Assembly: GCA_013347225.1 (NCBI GenBank)
Contig: CP054595.1
Coordinates: 1,488,001 to 1,552,000, forward strand
Reading direction: 5' to 3'
DNA from: Candidatus Accumulibacter similis
GTDB taxonomy: Bacteria; Pseudomonadota; Gammaproteobacteria; Burkholderiales; Rhodocyclaceae
Length of the DNA: 64,000 bases
Below the pieces are notes generated by a model, which ran no database searches, had not been told where the DNA came from, and was given only the letters and a program-made list of their open reading frames with translations. Position numbers and translations under genes: made by a program. Position 1 is the stretch's first letter. Every line of letters starts with the position of its first letter. Below, piece by piece: positions 42,507 to 52,446 of the stretch.

Positions 42507-43685
42507 TCAGACGGCGCCGGCGGCGCGCAGGGCGCTGATCGCGGCGGCGTCGCAGCCGAGTTCGCCGAGGATTGCCTCGGTGTGCTCTCCGAGGGCCGGC
42601 ACCGCGTCCATGCGCGGCGTGAAGCCGCTGTTGCCGCCCGGTGGCAGCAGTGCCGGAATCGGGCCGGCGGGCGTTGCCACCTCGGTCCATCGCCCGCGTG
42701 CCGCGAGCTGCGGGTGCTGCCAGACTTCGTGCATGTCATTGATGCGCGCATTGGCGATCCGCGCCGCGTCGAGGCGGGCGATCAGCTCTTCGCTGCCGAG
42801 GCGGGAGAACTGCTCGGCGATCAGCGCCTGCAACTCGTCGCGCGCGGCGCTGCGGCGGGAGTTCGACGAGTAGCGTGCGTCGTCGGCCAGCTCCGGTCGG
42901 TCGAGCACCTGGCGGCAGAAGAGCTGCCACTCGCGTTCGTTCTGCACGCCGAGAATCAGCAGCTTGCCGTCGCCGGCGGCGAAGGGGCCGTAGGGGTAGA
43001 TGGTCGCGTGCGCGGCGCCGGCGCGCGGCGGCGGTGCCGCCCCGTCGCAGGCGTAGTAGAGCGGGTAGCCCATCCATTCGACCATGCTTTCGAGCATCGA
43101 GACCTCGATGCGACAGCCGCAGCCGCTGCGCGCACGCTGCAGCAGGGCTGCCAGGATGCTGCTGTAGGCGTACATGCCGGCGGCGATGTCGGCGATCGAG
43201 CAGCCGGCCTTGGCCGGGGCATCGGGCGTGCCGGTGACCGAGAGGAAGCCGGCTTCGCCCTGGATCAGCAGGTCGTAGGCCTTCCGGTCGCGATACGGGC
43301 CGTCGCCGCCGTAGCCCGAGAGGTCGCAGACGATCAGTCGCGGAAAGGTCGCGCGCAGATCCTCGTACGCCAGGCCCAGGCGGGCGGCCGCGCCCGGCGC
43401 CAGGTTCTGCACCAGGACGTCGGCGCCGGCGAGCAGCCGGGCGAGCAGCGGCGGCGCGGCCGCATGCTTGAGGTCGAGCGTCAGGCTTTCCTTCGAGCGG
43501 TTGGTCCAGACGAAATGCGAGGCGAGGCCATGCACGCGCTGGTCGTAGGCACGGGCGAAGTCGCCGCTGCCCGGGCGCTCGACCTTGATCACGCGCGCGC
43601 CGAGGTCGGCGAGCTGACGGGTGCAGAAGGGCGCGGCAACGGCGTGTTCGAGGGTGACGACGGTGATGCCGTCGAGTGGTCGCAT
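42507..43685 (-). CDS. CaiB/BaiF family (class III) CoA-transferase
   Basis: The product has 392 residues from the ATG at 43685: MRPLDGITVVTLEHAVAAPF, a classic class III start, then VIKVERPGSGDFARAYD and LTLDLKHAAAPPLLARLLAG, followed by NLAPGAAARLGLAYEDLRAT and GYGGDGPYRDRKAYDLLIQG. The catalytic Asp is expected in the YDLLIQGEAG region. It transfers CoA between organic acids; the substrates are unknown. It starts 17 bases after the acyl-CoA dehydrogenase gene and forms a two-gene operon with it. Confidence 0.9.
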   Translation of the reverse strand: MRPLDGITVVTLEHAVAAPFCTRQLADLGARVIKVERPGSGDFARAYDQRVHGLASHFVWTNRSKESLTLDLKHAAAPPLLARLLAGADVLVQNLAPGAAARLGLAYEDLRATFPRLIVCDLSGYGGDGPYRDRKAYDLLIQGEAGFLSVTGTPDAPAKAGCSIADIAAGMYAYSSILAALLQRARSGCGCRIEVSMLESMVEWMGYPLYYACDGAAPPPRAGAAHATIYPYGPFAAGDGKLLILGVQNEREWQLFCRQVLDRPELADDARYSSNSRRSAARDELQALIAEQFSRLGSEELIARLDAARIANARINDMHEVWQHPQLAARGRWTEVATPAGPIPALLPPGGNSGFTPRMDAVPALGEHTEAILGELGCDAAAISALRAAGAV

Positions 43686-43702
43686 GCGGGAGACTCCGGG
43701 GA

Positions 43703-44863
43703 TCAGTACGAGCGCGGCAGCCCGAGCAGGTGCTCGGCGACGTAGGCGAAGATCAGGTTGGTCGAGATCGGCGCCACCTGGTAGAGGCGGGTCTCGCGGA
43801 ACTTGCGTTCGACATCGTACTCGGTGGCGAAGCCGAAACCGCCGTGCGTCTGCAGGCAGGCGTTGGCCGCCTGCCACGAGGCACGGGCGGCGAGGTGCTT
43901 CGCCATGTTCGCCTGCGCGCCGCAGGGGCGCTGCGCGTCGAAGCGGGCGCAGGCCTCGTAGCGCATCAGGTTGGCAGCCTCGATGTCGATGAACGCCTCG
44001 GCGAGCGGGAACTGCACCCCCTGGTTGCTGCCGATCGGGCGCTCGAAGACGATGCGCTCGCTGGCATAGCGGGTGGCACGGTCGACGAACCAGTAGCCGT
44101 CGCCGATGCACTCGGCGGCGATCAATGCCCGTTCGGCGTTGAGGCCGTCGAGCAGATAGCGGAAACCCTGGCCCTCTTCACCGATCAGGTTCTCGGCCGG
44201 GATCTCGAGTTCGTCGAAGAAGAGTTCGTTGGTCTCATGGTTGACCATGTTGGCGATCGGGCGCACTTCGAGACCGTTGCCGATCGCCTGCCGCAGGTCG
44301 ACGATGAAGATCGACATGCCCTCCGATTTGCGGCGCACCTCGGCCAGCGGTGTCGTGCGCGCGAGGAGGATCATCAGGTCGGAGTGGCGGACGCGCGAGA
44401 TCCAGACCTTCTGGCCGTTGATGACGTAGCGGCCATCCTTGCGGGTCGCGGTGGTGCGGATGCGGGTGGTGTCGCTGCCGGTCGTCGGCTCGGTCACCGC
44501 CATTGACTGGATGCGCAGCTTGCCGGCAGCGATCGCCGGCAGGTACTTCTCCTTCTGTGCCGGGCTGCCGTTGCGCAGCAGCGTGCCCATGTTGTACATC
44601 TGCCCATGCACCGCCGCCGCATTGGCGCCGCAGCGGTTGATCTCCTCCATGATGACGCTGGCTGCGGTCAGGCCGAGGCCGGAGCCACCGTACTCCTCGG
44701 GAATCATCGCCGCCAGCCAGCCGGCGTCGAGCAATGCGGCGACGAATTCGTCGGGATAGCCGCGCTGCTCGTCGATGCGGCGAAAGTACTCGTCCGGGAA
44801 CTGCCGGCAGAGGTCGCGGATGGCGTCGCGGATTTCCGGGTGCAGGTCGGCGGTGGTGTGCAT
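43703..44863 (-). CDS. Acyl-CoA dehydrogenase
   Basis: The product has 386 residues. It starts MHTTADLHPEIRDAIRDLCR; conserved blocks are IPEEYGGSGLGLTAASVIME, MAVTEPTTGSDTTRIRTTAT (the FAD/substrate loop), NGQKVWISRVRHSDLMI, IGSNQGVQFPLAEAFIDIEA and LQTHGGFGFATEYDVERKFR. It oxidises an acyl-CoA at the alpha-beta position and passes electrons to ETF. Pairing with a class III CoA-transferase suggests a dedicated organic-acid degradation route (activation by CoA transfer, then desaturation). The exact substrate is not readable from sequence. Confidence 0.92.
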   Translation of the reverse strand: MHTTADLHPEIRDAIRDLCRQFPDEYFRRIDEQRGYPDEFVAALLDAGWLAAMIPEEYGGSGLGLTAASVIMEEINRCGANAAAVHGQMYNMGTLLRNGSPAQKEKYLPAIAAGKLRIQSMAVTEPTTGSDTTRIRTTATRKDGRYVINGQKVWISRVRHSDLMILLARTTPLAEVRRKSEGMSIFIVDLRQAIGNGLEVRPIANMVNHETNELFFDELEIPAENLIGEEGQGFRYLLDGLNAERALIAAECIGDGYWFVDRATRYASERIVFERPIGSNQGVQFPLAEAFIDIEAANLMRYEACARFDAQRPCGAQANMAKHLAARASWQAANACLQTHGGFGFATEYDVERKFRETRLYQVAPISTNLIFAYVAEHLLGLPRSY

Positions 44864-45185
44864 GGCGATCCTCTGCTTCGGCGGCCGGCGAAGCCGTGCA
44901 CGGGCGGCGGCCAGCCAGTATGGTCGGTATCGCCGGTTGCTGCCGCGACGCGGCTTCGCCGCTGTCCGCCGCGGACCGGGCCGCTGACGATGCGCCGGCA
45001 ACGTCCGGCGATCGCGCGCGGCAGGCCGGTCTGGCGGGCTTTCCCGTTCGCTCGCAGTTTACACTTCGCGACAGGCTCGCGGGCAGCCGCTGTTGGAGTA
45101 AACTGCCGGCCGCGCCGCCGGCCGCGATGACGGCGGTCGGCGCCCGCAGGTACCACGACAACAGTCCAATGACCAGGAGCGATCG
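44864..45185. other. Intergenic region between divergent genes
   Basis: These 322 bases separate the acyl-CoA dehydrogenase gene (-) and the YbaK gene (+). They should hold both promoters. A TAAACT near 45094 could serve as -10 for the + gene, but no matching -35 is convincing. No gene, repeat or clear terminator was seen. Confidence 0.4.
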
Positions 45186-45698
45186 ATGGCAGTGGCGAGC
45201 AGACTCCCCGACAGCGCGCAGCGAGTGGCGGATCTCCTGCGCACGCTCGGCCATCGCCAGCCGGTCGTGGCGCTTTCCGCCAGTGGCAGGACTTCCGCCG
45301 AAGCGGCTGCGGGCCTTGGCTGCAGCGTCGCCGAGATCGCCAAGTCGATCGTCTTCCGGCGGCTGGCCGACGACATGGCGGTGATGGTCGTTGCCAGCGG
45401 CGCCTACCGGGTGGACGAGGGCAGGGTGGCTGCCGTCGTCGGTCCGCTCGGCAAGGCGGGTGCCGCTTTCGTGCGCGAGCACACGGGTTACGCCATCGGC
45501 GGTGTCTGCCCACTCGGCCACCCGCGACCGACGATCGTTCTCGTCGATCGCCTGCTGCTGGGCTTCGACCGCATCTGGGCGGCTGCCGGGCATCCGCACT
45601 GCGTCTTCAGCCTGTCGCCGCAGGAGTTGCTGGCGATGACCGGTGGGCAGGTGGTCGACGTCGCGCAATCGCCGGCGGGCGGGCAGTCGACCGACTGA
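45186..45698 (+). CDS. YbaK/EbsC-type aminoacyl-tRNA deacylase
   Basis: The product has 170 residues. The YbaK/ProX fold is shown by VAASLGCSVAEIAKS-like text (LGCSVAEIAKSIVFRRLADD), VVGPLGKAGAAFVREHTGYA, IGGVCPLGHPRPTIVLVDRL and HCVFSLSPQELLAMTGGQVV. Relatives hydrolyse mischarged Cys-, Ala- or Ser-tRNAs in trans. The conserved Lys of the active site is present in EIAKS. The gene stands alone, with the NYN-domain gene following after 192 bases. Confidence 0.88.
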   Translation: MAVASRLPDSAQRVADLLRTLGHRQPVVALSASGRTSAEAAAGLGCSVAEIAKSIVFRRLADDMAVMVVASGAYRVDEGRVAAVVGPLGKAGAAFVREHTGYAIGGVCPLGHPRPTIVLVDRLLLGFDRIWAAAGHPHCVFSLSPQELLAMTGGQVVDVAQSPAGGQSTD

Positions 45699-45890
45699 TG
45701 CACGGCTGTCGGCGCCAGCGTCGCCGCGTGGTCGCGGCGAGCTTGTCGCCGGCGTCGCGCTTGCTTCCTGCCGCCAACGGTTTACCATCTCGGCGTTGGG
45801 CATCCCCCGCCACCACCCGCCTGCATCGCAGACGCTGCCAGCCGCCACCGGCAGGCGTGGTGCAACATTCCTTTGCGGAGAACACGAATC

Positions 45891-47234
45891 ATGGCCGTAG
45901 CGCCCGAAACCGCCATCATGGCCCTGTATTGCGACTTCGAGAACGTCGCCCTTGGTGTTCGCGATGCGAAGTACGACAAGTTCGACATCAAGCCGGTACT
46001 CGAGCGGCTGCTGCTCAAGGGCAGCATCGTCGTCAAGAAGGCCTACTGCGACTGGGAGCGGTACAAGGGTTTCAAGTCCACCATGCACGAGGCGAGCTTC
46101 GAGCTGATCGAGATTCCGCACCTGCGGCAGTCGGGCAAGAACTCGGCCGACATCCGGCTGGTCGTCGACGCGCTCGATCTCTGTTACACGAAGTCGCACG
46201 TCGATACCTTCGTCATCATCAGCGGCGACTCGGATTTCTCGCCGCTGGTATCGAAGCTGCGCGAGAACGCCAAGTACGTCATCGGCGTCGGCGTCAAGCA
46301 ATCCACATCGGATCTCCTGATCGGCAACTGCGACGAGTTCATCTTCTACGACGACCTGGTGCGCGAGATGCAGCGCTCGGCACGGCGCGACTCGCGCGAG
46401 GCGCAGCCGGTGGTCAGGCGGACGCCGGAGGAGGATGCCGAGCGGCGGGCCGAGCTCGAGGCGCGGCGGAGCAAGGCGATCGAGCTGGCGGTGGCGACCT
46501 TCGATGCGCTGGTAGGCGAACGTGGCGACAGCGGCAAGATCTGGGCCTCGATGCTCAAGGAGGCGATCAAGCGCCGCAAGCCCGATTTCAACGAGTCCTA
46601 CTACGGCTTCCGCGCCTTCGGCAACCTGCTCGAGGAGGCGCAGGCGCGCGGTCTGCTGGCAATCGGCCGCGACGAGAAGTCCGGTACCTACGTCTTTCGA
46701 CGCAATGGCATCGCCGCCGCTGGCGAACTCGGCGCCGACCTGGCGCTCGACGAGGCGGGCGAGCAGCCGCCGGCACCGGCAACCGAGCCGGCACGAGCGG
46801 CCGACGAGCAGGCGGTTGAAGCCGCAGGGCAGCCCACCCCGCGCCGGAAGAGCGAGGGCAGGCGCAAGGCCGTCGACAAGGGTGGCAAACGGGCGACGCG
46901 GGAGCCGAAGGAGGCTCAGGCAAGCGAAGGCGCTGCGACGAGCGCGCCACCCGCGGCAGAAGCAGCGGGCGAAGCCGCGCTGCCCGAGTCGAGCGTCGAG
47001 CGCGCTGCCAGCACGCCGCCGGCGCCAGCCCCAGAGCCGGTGCCGCTGCCCATGACGGCGGACGATGCGCCAACCGTCATCCCGGAGCGCGCGCCCGAGG
47101 TCCTGCCGGCAGAGGTCGGCGAGTCCCCCGATGCTGCCGTCGTCGGCGAGCCGGAGGCCGCGCCGACGGCAAGGAAGCCGGCCAGCCGGCCGCGGCGCCC
47201 GCGCAAGCCCAAGGCGGTGGTCGAAACGGCCTGA
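45891..47234 (+). CDS. NYN-domain nuclease with OST-HTH/LOTUS domain
   Basis: The product has 447 residues; the ATG at 45891 follows a GGAG site. The NYN (PIN-like) domain occupies about 8-160: MALYCDFENVALGVRDAKYD, then DIRLVVDALDLCYTKSHVDT and FVIISGDSDFSPLVSKLREN, with the Asp/Asn metal ligands visible. An OST-HTH/LOTUS domain spans about 192-275 (GKIWASMLKEAIKRRKPDFN, YYGFRAFGNLLEEAQARGLL). The C-terminal 170 residues are disordered, rich in Ala, Pro and Glu with a basic cluster. It likely binds and cuts structured RNA. Single-gene context, followed by a strong terminator. Confidence 0.9.
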   Translation: MAVAPETAIMALYCDFENVALGVRDAKYDKFDIKPVLERLLLKGSIVVKKAYCDWERYKGFKSTMHEASFELIEIPHLRQSGKNSADIRLVVDALDLCYTKSHVDTFVIISGDSDFSPLVSKLRENAKYVIGVGVKQSTSDLLIGNCDEFIFYDDLVREMQRSARRDSREAQPVVRRTPEEDAERRAELEARRSKAIELAVATFDALVGERGDSGKIWASMLKEAIKRRKPDFNESYYGFRAFGNLLEEAQARGLLAIGRDEKSGTYVFRRNGIAAAGELGADLALDEAGEQPPAPATEPARAADEQAVEAAGQPTPRRKSEGRRKAVDKGGKRATREPKEAQASEGAATSAPPAAEAAGEAALPESSVERAASTPPAPAPEPVPLPMTADDAPTVIPERAPEVLPAEVGESPDAAVVGEPEAAPTARKPASRPRRPRKPKAVVETA

Positions 47235-47276
47235 GTTCGCCGGCGCCGCCGCGCCGGACCAGTACCGTAAACGGAA

Positions 47277-47302
47277 GAAGCCGCGACCGGGGTCGCGGCT
47301 TC
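47277..47302. terminator. Rho-independent terminator
   Basis: A perfect 12-base stem, GAAGCCGCGACC (47277-47288) and GGTCGCGGCTTC (47291-47302), is followed by GCTGTTT. It lies between the convergent NYN and panD genes. Confidence 0.85.
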
Positions 47303-47330
47303 GCTGTTTGACGACGGGCGCCGGCTTTGC

Positions 47331-47714
47331 TCAGGCGGCGGCCTGCGCGGGAATCTGGCCTGCCATGCGCACGATCCGGTTCTGCGTGTCGACGTAGATC
47401 AGCAGCGGCGCGTACTTGGCGAGTTCGACCTCGTTGTATGCCGCGAAGCTGGCGATGATCAGGATGTCACCCGGAGCGGCACGGCGCGCCGCCGAACCAT
47501 TGACGGATATGACCCCGGAGCCGCGCTCGGCGCGGATGGCGTAGGTCGTGAAGCGCTCGCCATTGTTCACGTTCCAGATGTCGATCTGTTCATACTCGCG
47601 GATGTTGGCCGCATCGAGCAGATCCTCGTCGATGGCGCATGAGCCCTCGTAGTGAAGCTCGGCGTGCGTGGCGCTGACGCGGTGCAGCTTCGACTTCAAC
47701 ATGGTTCTCTGCAT
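47331..47714 (-). CDS. panD: Aspartate 1-decarboxylase
   Basis: The product has 127 residues: [20 protein letters not shown], then [18 protein letters not shown]. Self-cleavage between Gly24 and Ser25 creates the pyruvoyl cofactor. It makes beta-alanine for pantothenate. Tyr58-type and Asn72-type residues are expected in [20 protein letters not shown]. It is transcribed after panB and panC on the same strand, 56 bases from panC. Confidence 0.95.
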   Translation of the reverse strand: MQRTMLKSKLHRVSATHAELHYEGSCAIDEDLLDAANIREYEQIDIWNVNNGERFTTYAIRAERGSGVISVNGSAARRAAPGDILIIASFAAYNEVELAKYAPLLIYVDTQNRIVRMAGQIPAQAAA

Positions 47715-47770
47715 GGATTCACCGGTTTGGCAGTTTGGGGATGCGAATTGTAGCTGCTAATGGCGACCTG

Positions 47771-48634
<864 letters not shown>

Positions 48635-48725
48635 TCAACGTGCCGCGGGCGGGCGCTGCGGGTGCATGGGCGGGCGGCAGTGGTGTGCGCGGCCCAGGTC
48701 CGCCGCCTGGTCGCTCGCCGGTGAC

Positions 48726-49538
48726 TCAGTAGCAGTGCTCGGCTGCGGGGAAGCTGCCATCCTTGACCGCTGCGACGTAGGCGGCGATCGCCGCCGCGAT
48801 CGACGGTTGGCCGAGCATGAAGTTGCGGACGAAGCGCGCCTTCCTGCCGGTCGAGATGTCGAGCATGTCGTGCAGGACGAGGACCTGTCCCGAGCACGCG
48901 CGGCTGGCGCCGATGCCGATCGTCGGCACGGCGAGCCGGTCGCTCACTTCCGCTGCCAGGGCCTCGGGGATCGCTTCCAGCACCAGCAGCCCGGCGCCAG
49001 CCTCCTGCTGCGCCAGCGCGTCGGCCAGCAGGCGGGCGGCCGCCGCATCATCGCGGCCCTGGACGCGGTAGCCACCGAGCTGATGCACCGACTGCGGCGT
49101 CAGTCCGACATGCCCGCAGACCGGGATGCCGCGCGCGGTGAGGAAGCGGGTGGTCTCGGCCATCTCGCTGCCGCCTTCGAGCTTGACCATCTGCGCGCCG
49201 GCGGCCAGCAGCCGGACGGCGTTGCGCAGCGCCCGCCGCGGGCTCTCCTGGAAGGTCCCGAAGGGCATGTCGGCAATCACCAGCGGTCGCCGGCTGGCGC
49301 GGGCGACGCTCGCGGTGTGGTAGGCGATGTCGGCCAGGGTGACGGGCAAGGTCGAGTCGTGGCCCTGCAGAACCATGCCGAGCGAGTCGCCGATGAGCAG
49401 GGCATCGACGCCGGCGGCTTCGCAGAGCTGCGCGAAGCTGGCGTCGTAGCAGGTGAGGACAGCGATCTTCTCGCCGCTGGCGCGCATCCTGGCAAGGTCG
49501 ACATGCGTCAGGCGGCGCGTCGCAACGTGTGTGGACAT
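48726..49538 (-). CDS. panB: 3-methyl-2-oxobutanoate hydroxymethyltransferase
   Basis: The product has 270 residues from the ATG at 49538; an in-frame extension upstream lies within the kinase gene. Motifs are [60 protein letters not shown] and [20 protein letters not shown]. It makes ketopantoate from ketoisovalerate and methylene-tetrahydrofolate. It lies between the deoxynucleoside kinase and panC. Confidence 0.95.
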   Translation of the reverse strand: MSTHVATRRLTHVDLARMRASGEKIAVLTCYDASFAQLCEAAGVDALLIGDSLGMVLQGHDSTLPVTLADIAYHTASVARASRRPLVIADMPFGTFQESPRRALRNAVRLLAAGAQMVKLEGGSEMAETTRFLTARGIPVCGHVGLTPQSVHQLGGYRVQGRDDAAAARLLADALAQQEAGAGLLVLEAIPEALAAEVSDRLAVPTIGIGASRACSGQVLVLHDMLDISTGRKARFVRNFMLGQPSIAAAIAAYVAAVKDGSFPAAEHCY

Positions 49539-49542
49539 GGAA

Positions 49543-50193
49543 TCACTCTCCGCGGTTGAAGAATTCCCGCTGGCCGCGCATGCCTTCGATGCGCTTGACG
49601 AGCAGTTGAAAGTCATCGTCTGAATCGACGAAATCGATGTTCTCGCAATTGACCACCAGCACCGGTGCCGCCTCGTAAGTGTGGAAGAAGCGCATGTAGC
49701 TTTCGCTGAGGACGCCGAGGTAGGCATCGCCGATGCGCCTCTCCATGTCGCGGCCACGCTTGCGGATGCGGGCGAGCAGCGTCTCCGGCCGCGCCTGCAG
49801 GTAGATCACCAGATCGGGGTGGAGCGGCTGCGGCGCCAGGTGCTGGTACATCTGGCGATACAGCTCATGTTCGTCCGCGGCGAGCGTCAGCAGCGCGAAA
49901 AGGGCATCCTTCTCGAGCAGGAAGTCGCTGACCAGAGGCCTGCCGTCGTCTTCGGCCGCAGGCAGCGAGCGCAGCCGGTCAATCCGCTGCAGCAGGAAGG
50001 CGAGCTGCGTTGCCAGGGCAAAGCGCTCCTGGTCTTCATAGAAGCGGCTGATGAAAGGATTGTGCTCGGGCTGTTCGAGCAGCAGTTGCGCGTCGAGGTG
50101 GTTGGCGAGGCGGTGGGCAAGACTGGTCTTGCCGACGCCGATCGGGCCCTCGACGGCAATGCGTCTGGCGGCGGTGAGTGCATTGCGGAGCAT
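49543..50193 (-). CDS. Deoxynucleoside kinase family protein
   Basis: The product has 216 residues. Walker A is [20 protein letters not shown]; further blocks are [19 protein letters not shown] and [20 protein letters not shown] (the Arg lid), as in dGK/dAK-type kinases. It phosphorylates deoxynucleosides for salvage. This gene often lies between folK and panB in betaproteobacteria. It overlaps nothing and is four bases from panB. Confidence 0.88.
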   Translation of the reverse strand: MLRNALTAARRIAVEGPIGVGKTSLAHRLANHLDAQLLLEQPEHNPFISRFYEDQERFALATQLAFLLQRIDRLRSLPAAEDDGRPLVSDFLLEKDALFALLTLAADEHELYRQMYQHLAPQPLHPDLVIYLQARPETLLARIRKRGRDMERRIGDAYLGVLSESYMRFFHTYEAAPVLVVNCENIDFVDSDDDFQLLVKRIEGMRGQREFFNRGE

Positions 50194-50217
50194 GGTGGCA
50201 AGCGGGCTGGGCGCGCT

Positions 50218-51339
50218 TCAGTCTTGGGTGAACAGGATCTGCGGCCGGCCCGCGCCGTCCACTGCCATGCGCTCGAGGCACCGTTGAACGCCCGAGCTGG
50301 CGGCTTCCATGTGCTCGACCGCGCTCACTGCGGCGGCCAGATCGCCGGCCTGATGGGCTTCGATGGCGTTGCGTCCATGGCGGTGGACGTCGGCATGCGG
50401 CGTCTCCATCGCGCGAAAACCATCGAGCTGCGCAAAGTGCCTGCCCTCTCCGTCGTAGTACCATTTTCCGAGGCGGCAGGCGGTATGGCTGGCGAAGTCG
50501 CCGGTGCTCCGGTCGGTGGTTCCCAGGAGCACCTGATAAACGTCGAACTTGAACAGCAGATGGTCGATCTTCGCCAGTTCGACGAAGCTGCGCAGTGCCG
50601 CGACCGTGATCGTCTGCTCCAGGTTGCGCGCCAGGTGGGTGATGCCGGACATCGTCGTCGAGGCCTGCTGGCCCTGCTCGCTGAAAGAATCCGCCTGCTC
50701 GGCGAGCTGACCGATGCTGTTCTGGGCGGCGACGGTTTCGCCCTGGATCGTGTTCACCAGTTGGGAAATGTCGCTGGTGGCATGCGTCGTCCGGTCTGCG
50801 AGCTTTCTCACCTCATCGGCAACCACGGCGAAGCCGCGGCCGGCCTCGCCCGCGCGCGCCGCTTCGATTGCCGCGTTGAGCGCCAGGAGGTTGGTCTGAT
50901 CGGCGATCTCCTTGATCAGATGGACGATGCCGCCGATCTTCTGCGCGCTGCCCTGCAGACCGAGCACCTTGGCCAGCGCGTGGCGCGAGTTGCCGGCAAG
51001 TTCGTTGAGGTCGGCGCTGATCCTGTTCACCGAGTCGCGGCTGCTCGCCGCCATGCTGGTGGCCGCAGAGGTTTCGCTCCGCTCGCCACGCAGGCGCTCG
51101 GCCACCGCCTGCAGGCTCTGCTGCGAGTCCGACAGTGACTCGCGGTAGGAGCGGAAGGCCGCGAACAGGCGCTGCATCTCGGCCGCCTGCCGTTTCGTCT
51201 GCTCGTTCAACTGACTGGCCTGTGTCTGCACCGCCTGCGTCGACGAGAGCTGTCCGCGCAGGCCGGCATTCACCGCCTCGAGCTCGCTGATTCGCCGCTC
51301 GAGGCGGCGCATCTTCTCGCCAGCACCGAAAAAAGGCAT
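50218..51339 (-). CDS. Soluble methyl-accepting chemotaxis protein with CZB domain
   Basis: The product has 373 residues, with no membrane helix and a coiled-coil N-terminus ([20 protein letters not shown]). The signalling hairpin is unmistakable: [20 protein letters not shown] then [20 protein letters not shown]. The C-terminal CZB domain has the zinc His/Cys set ([43 protein letters not shown]). CZB receptors sense zinc or hypochlorous acid. It breaks into the otherwise typical folK-kinase-panBC order. Confidence 0.92.
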   Translation of the reverse strand: MPFFGAGEKMRRLERRISELEAVNAGLRGQLSSTQAVQTQASQLNEQTKRQAAEMQRLFAAFRSYRESLSDSQQSLQAVAERLRGERSETSAATSMAASSRDSVNRISADLNELAGNSRHALAKVLGLQGSAQKIGGIVHLIKEIADQTNLLALNAAIEAARAGEAGRGFAVVADEVRKLADRTTHATSDISQLVNTIQGETVAAQNSIGQLAEQADSFSEQGQQASTTMSGITHLARNLEQTITVAALRSFVELAKIDHLLFKFDVYQVLLGTTDRSTGDFASHTACRLGKWYYDGEGRHFAQLDGFRAMETPHADVHRHGRNAIEAHQAGDLAAAVSAVEHMEAASSGVQRCLERMAVDGAGRPQILFTQD

Positions 51340-51620
51340 CGTATCCCCCCGGGGATTTCCTGGTTATTCCTGCGTTCCGGTGGCGGCTCGATGCCACCAC
51401 CCCGGAACGGCGCCTAGGATACACAGAGCGGCCCATGAATGGTCAAGTTTGCGCGCTGCCGCAACGCAAAAAAGCCGGCGCACGCTGGTCCGGGCACGCC
51501 GCCAGGAAGGGACGCTGTTGCGCCGCCACCTGTGCCGGCAACGGATCGTAACATGTCGTCACGAAAACGCCCTGCCGTCCCTGTCCCTGGCGCGTTGACT
51601 GGCTATCGACCCCGGAGGCC

Positions 51621-51866
51621 ATGAAGATGAAGACCATTCCCGCTGCCCTGCTGGCTGCCGCCGTGCTCGGCGGCTGTGTCGTCACGCCGCTGCCGCCGGT
51701 GGCCGCGCCACCGCCGGTGTATGCCCCGGCCTACGGCTACCCGCCGGCGGTCGTGGTCGGCCCGCCACGTGTCTATCCCGCGCCGCCGGCGGTGGTCGTC
51801 GTGCCGGGGCGGCCATACCGTGGCCACGGCGGGTGGAAGCGGCCCTACCGCGACCCACGCTGGTGA
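51621..51866 (+). CDS. Small Pro/Val-rich lipoprotein
   Basis: The product has 81 residues; a GGAGG site lies just upstream of the ATG. A lipobox (AAVLGGC, Cys at about 18) follows a short signal peptide. The mature part is Pro/Val/Tyr-rich (VTPLPPVAAPPPVYAPAYGY) with a basic end (RPYRGHGGWKRPYRDPRW). The function is unknown. The 280 bases before it hold no other gene. Confidence 0.75.
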   Translation: MKMKTIPAALLAAAVLGGCVVTPLPPVAAPPPVYAPAYGYPPAVVVGPPRVYPAPPAVVVVPGRPYRGHGGWKRPYRDPRW

Positions 51867-51914
51867 CACTGCAGCCGGCATGACGAGTGCGCCCGATTGA
51901 ATCGTCGCCAACCC

Positions 51915-52409
51915 TCAGGGCGCGAGTCTTTCGATCCGTTGCTGGCTGACTGCCGGGAGCCAGGCGGCGGCGCTGCCGCGGCCCGGAATGCGGCACTCCG
52001 GCGCGATCTCGAGCAGCGGCGCGATGACGAAAGCCCGCAGGTGCATGCGCGGGTGCGGCAGGCTGAGGCGCTCGCTGTCGAGCAGCAGTTGGTCGTAGAG
52101 CAGCAGGTCGAGGTCGAGCGTCCGCGGTGCCTGCGGGAAATCGCGCCGGCGACCGAATTGCCGTTCGACGACGAACAGCGCGTCGAGCAGTTCATGCGGC
52201 GCCAGCGTTGTCGCGAGCGCGGCGACGGCATTGATGAAATCGGGCTGGCGGCGGATTCCCACCGGCGCCGTGCGGTAGAGCGATGACATCCGCAGCAGTC
52301 GTGCGTGCGGCAGGCCGGCCAGCGCCTCGCCGGCCGCGCGCACCTGCTCCAGCGGTTCGGCCAGGTTGGCGCCAAGGGCGACGAACGCCAGGTGCGAAGC
52401 CTGGCTCAG
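51915..52409 (-). CDS. folK: HPPK, 7,8-dihydro-6-hydroxymethylpterin pyrophosphokinase (start codon unclear)
   Basis: The body is a clear FolK: HLAFVALGANLAEPLEQVRA, RTAPVGIRRQPDFINAVAAL and RRRDFPQAPRTLDLDLLLYD (the pterin/ATP-binding motif). It transfers pyrophosphate from ATP to 6-hydroxymethyl-dihydropterin in folate synthesis. No ATG, GTG or TTG lies in frame near the expected N-terminus; the closest option is a CTG at 52409 or an ATC further up, and the frame stays open backwards into pcnB. Coordinates use the CTG. A small sequencing or assembly error, or real non-standard initiation, would explain this. Confidence 0.85.
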   Translation of the reverse strand: MSQASHLAFVALGANLAEPLEQVRAAGEALAGLPHARLLRMSSLYRTAPVGIRRQPDFINAVAALATTLAPHELLDALFVVERQFGRRRDFPQAPRTLDLDLLLYDQLLLDSERLSLPHPRMHLRAFVIAPLLEIAPECRIPGRGSAAAWLPAVSQQRIERLAP

Positions 52410-52446
52410 GTCGGGCGGCCGAGGTCCGATGGCGCTGCCGGGTGCT

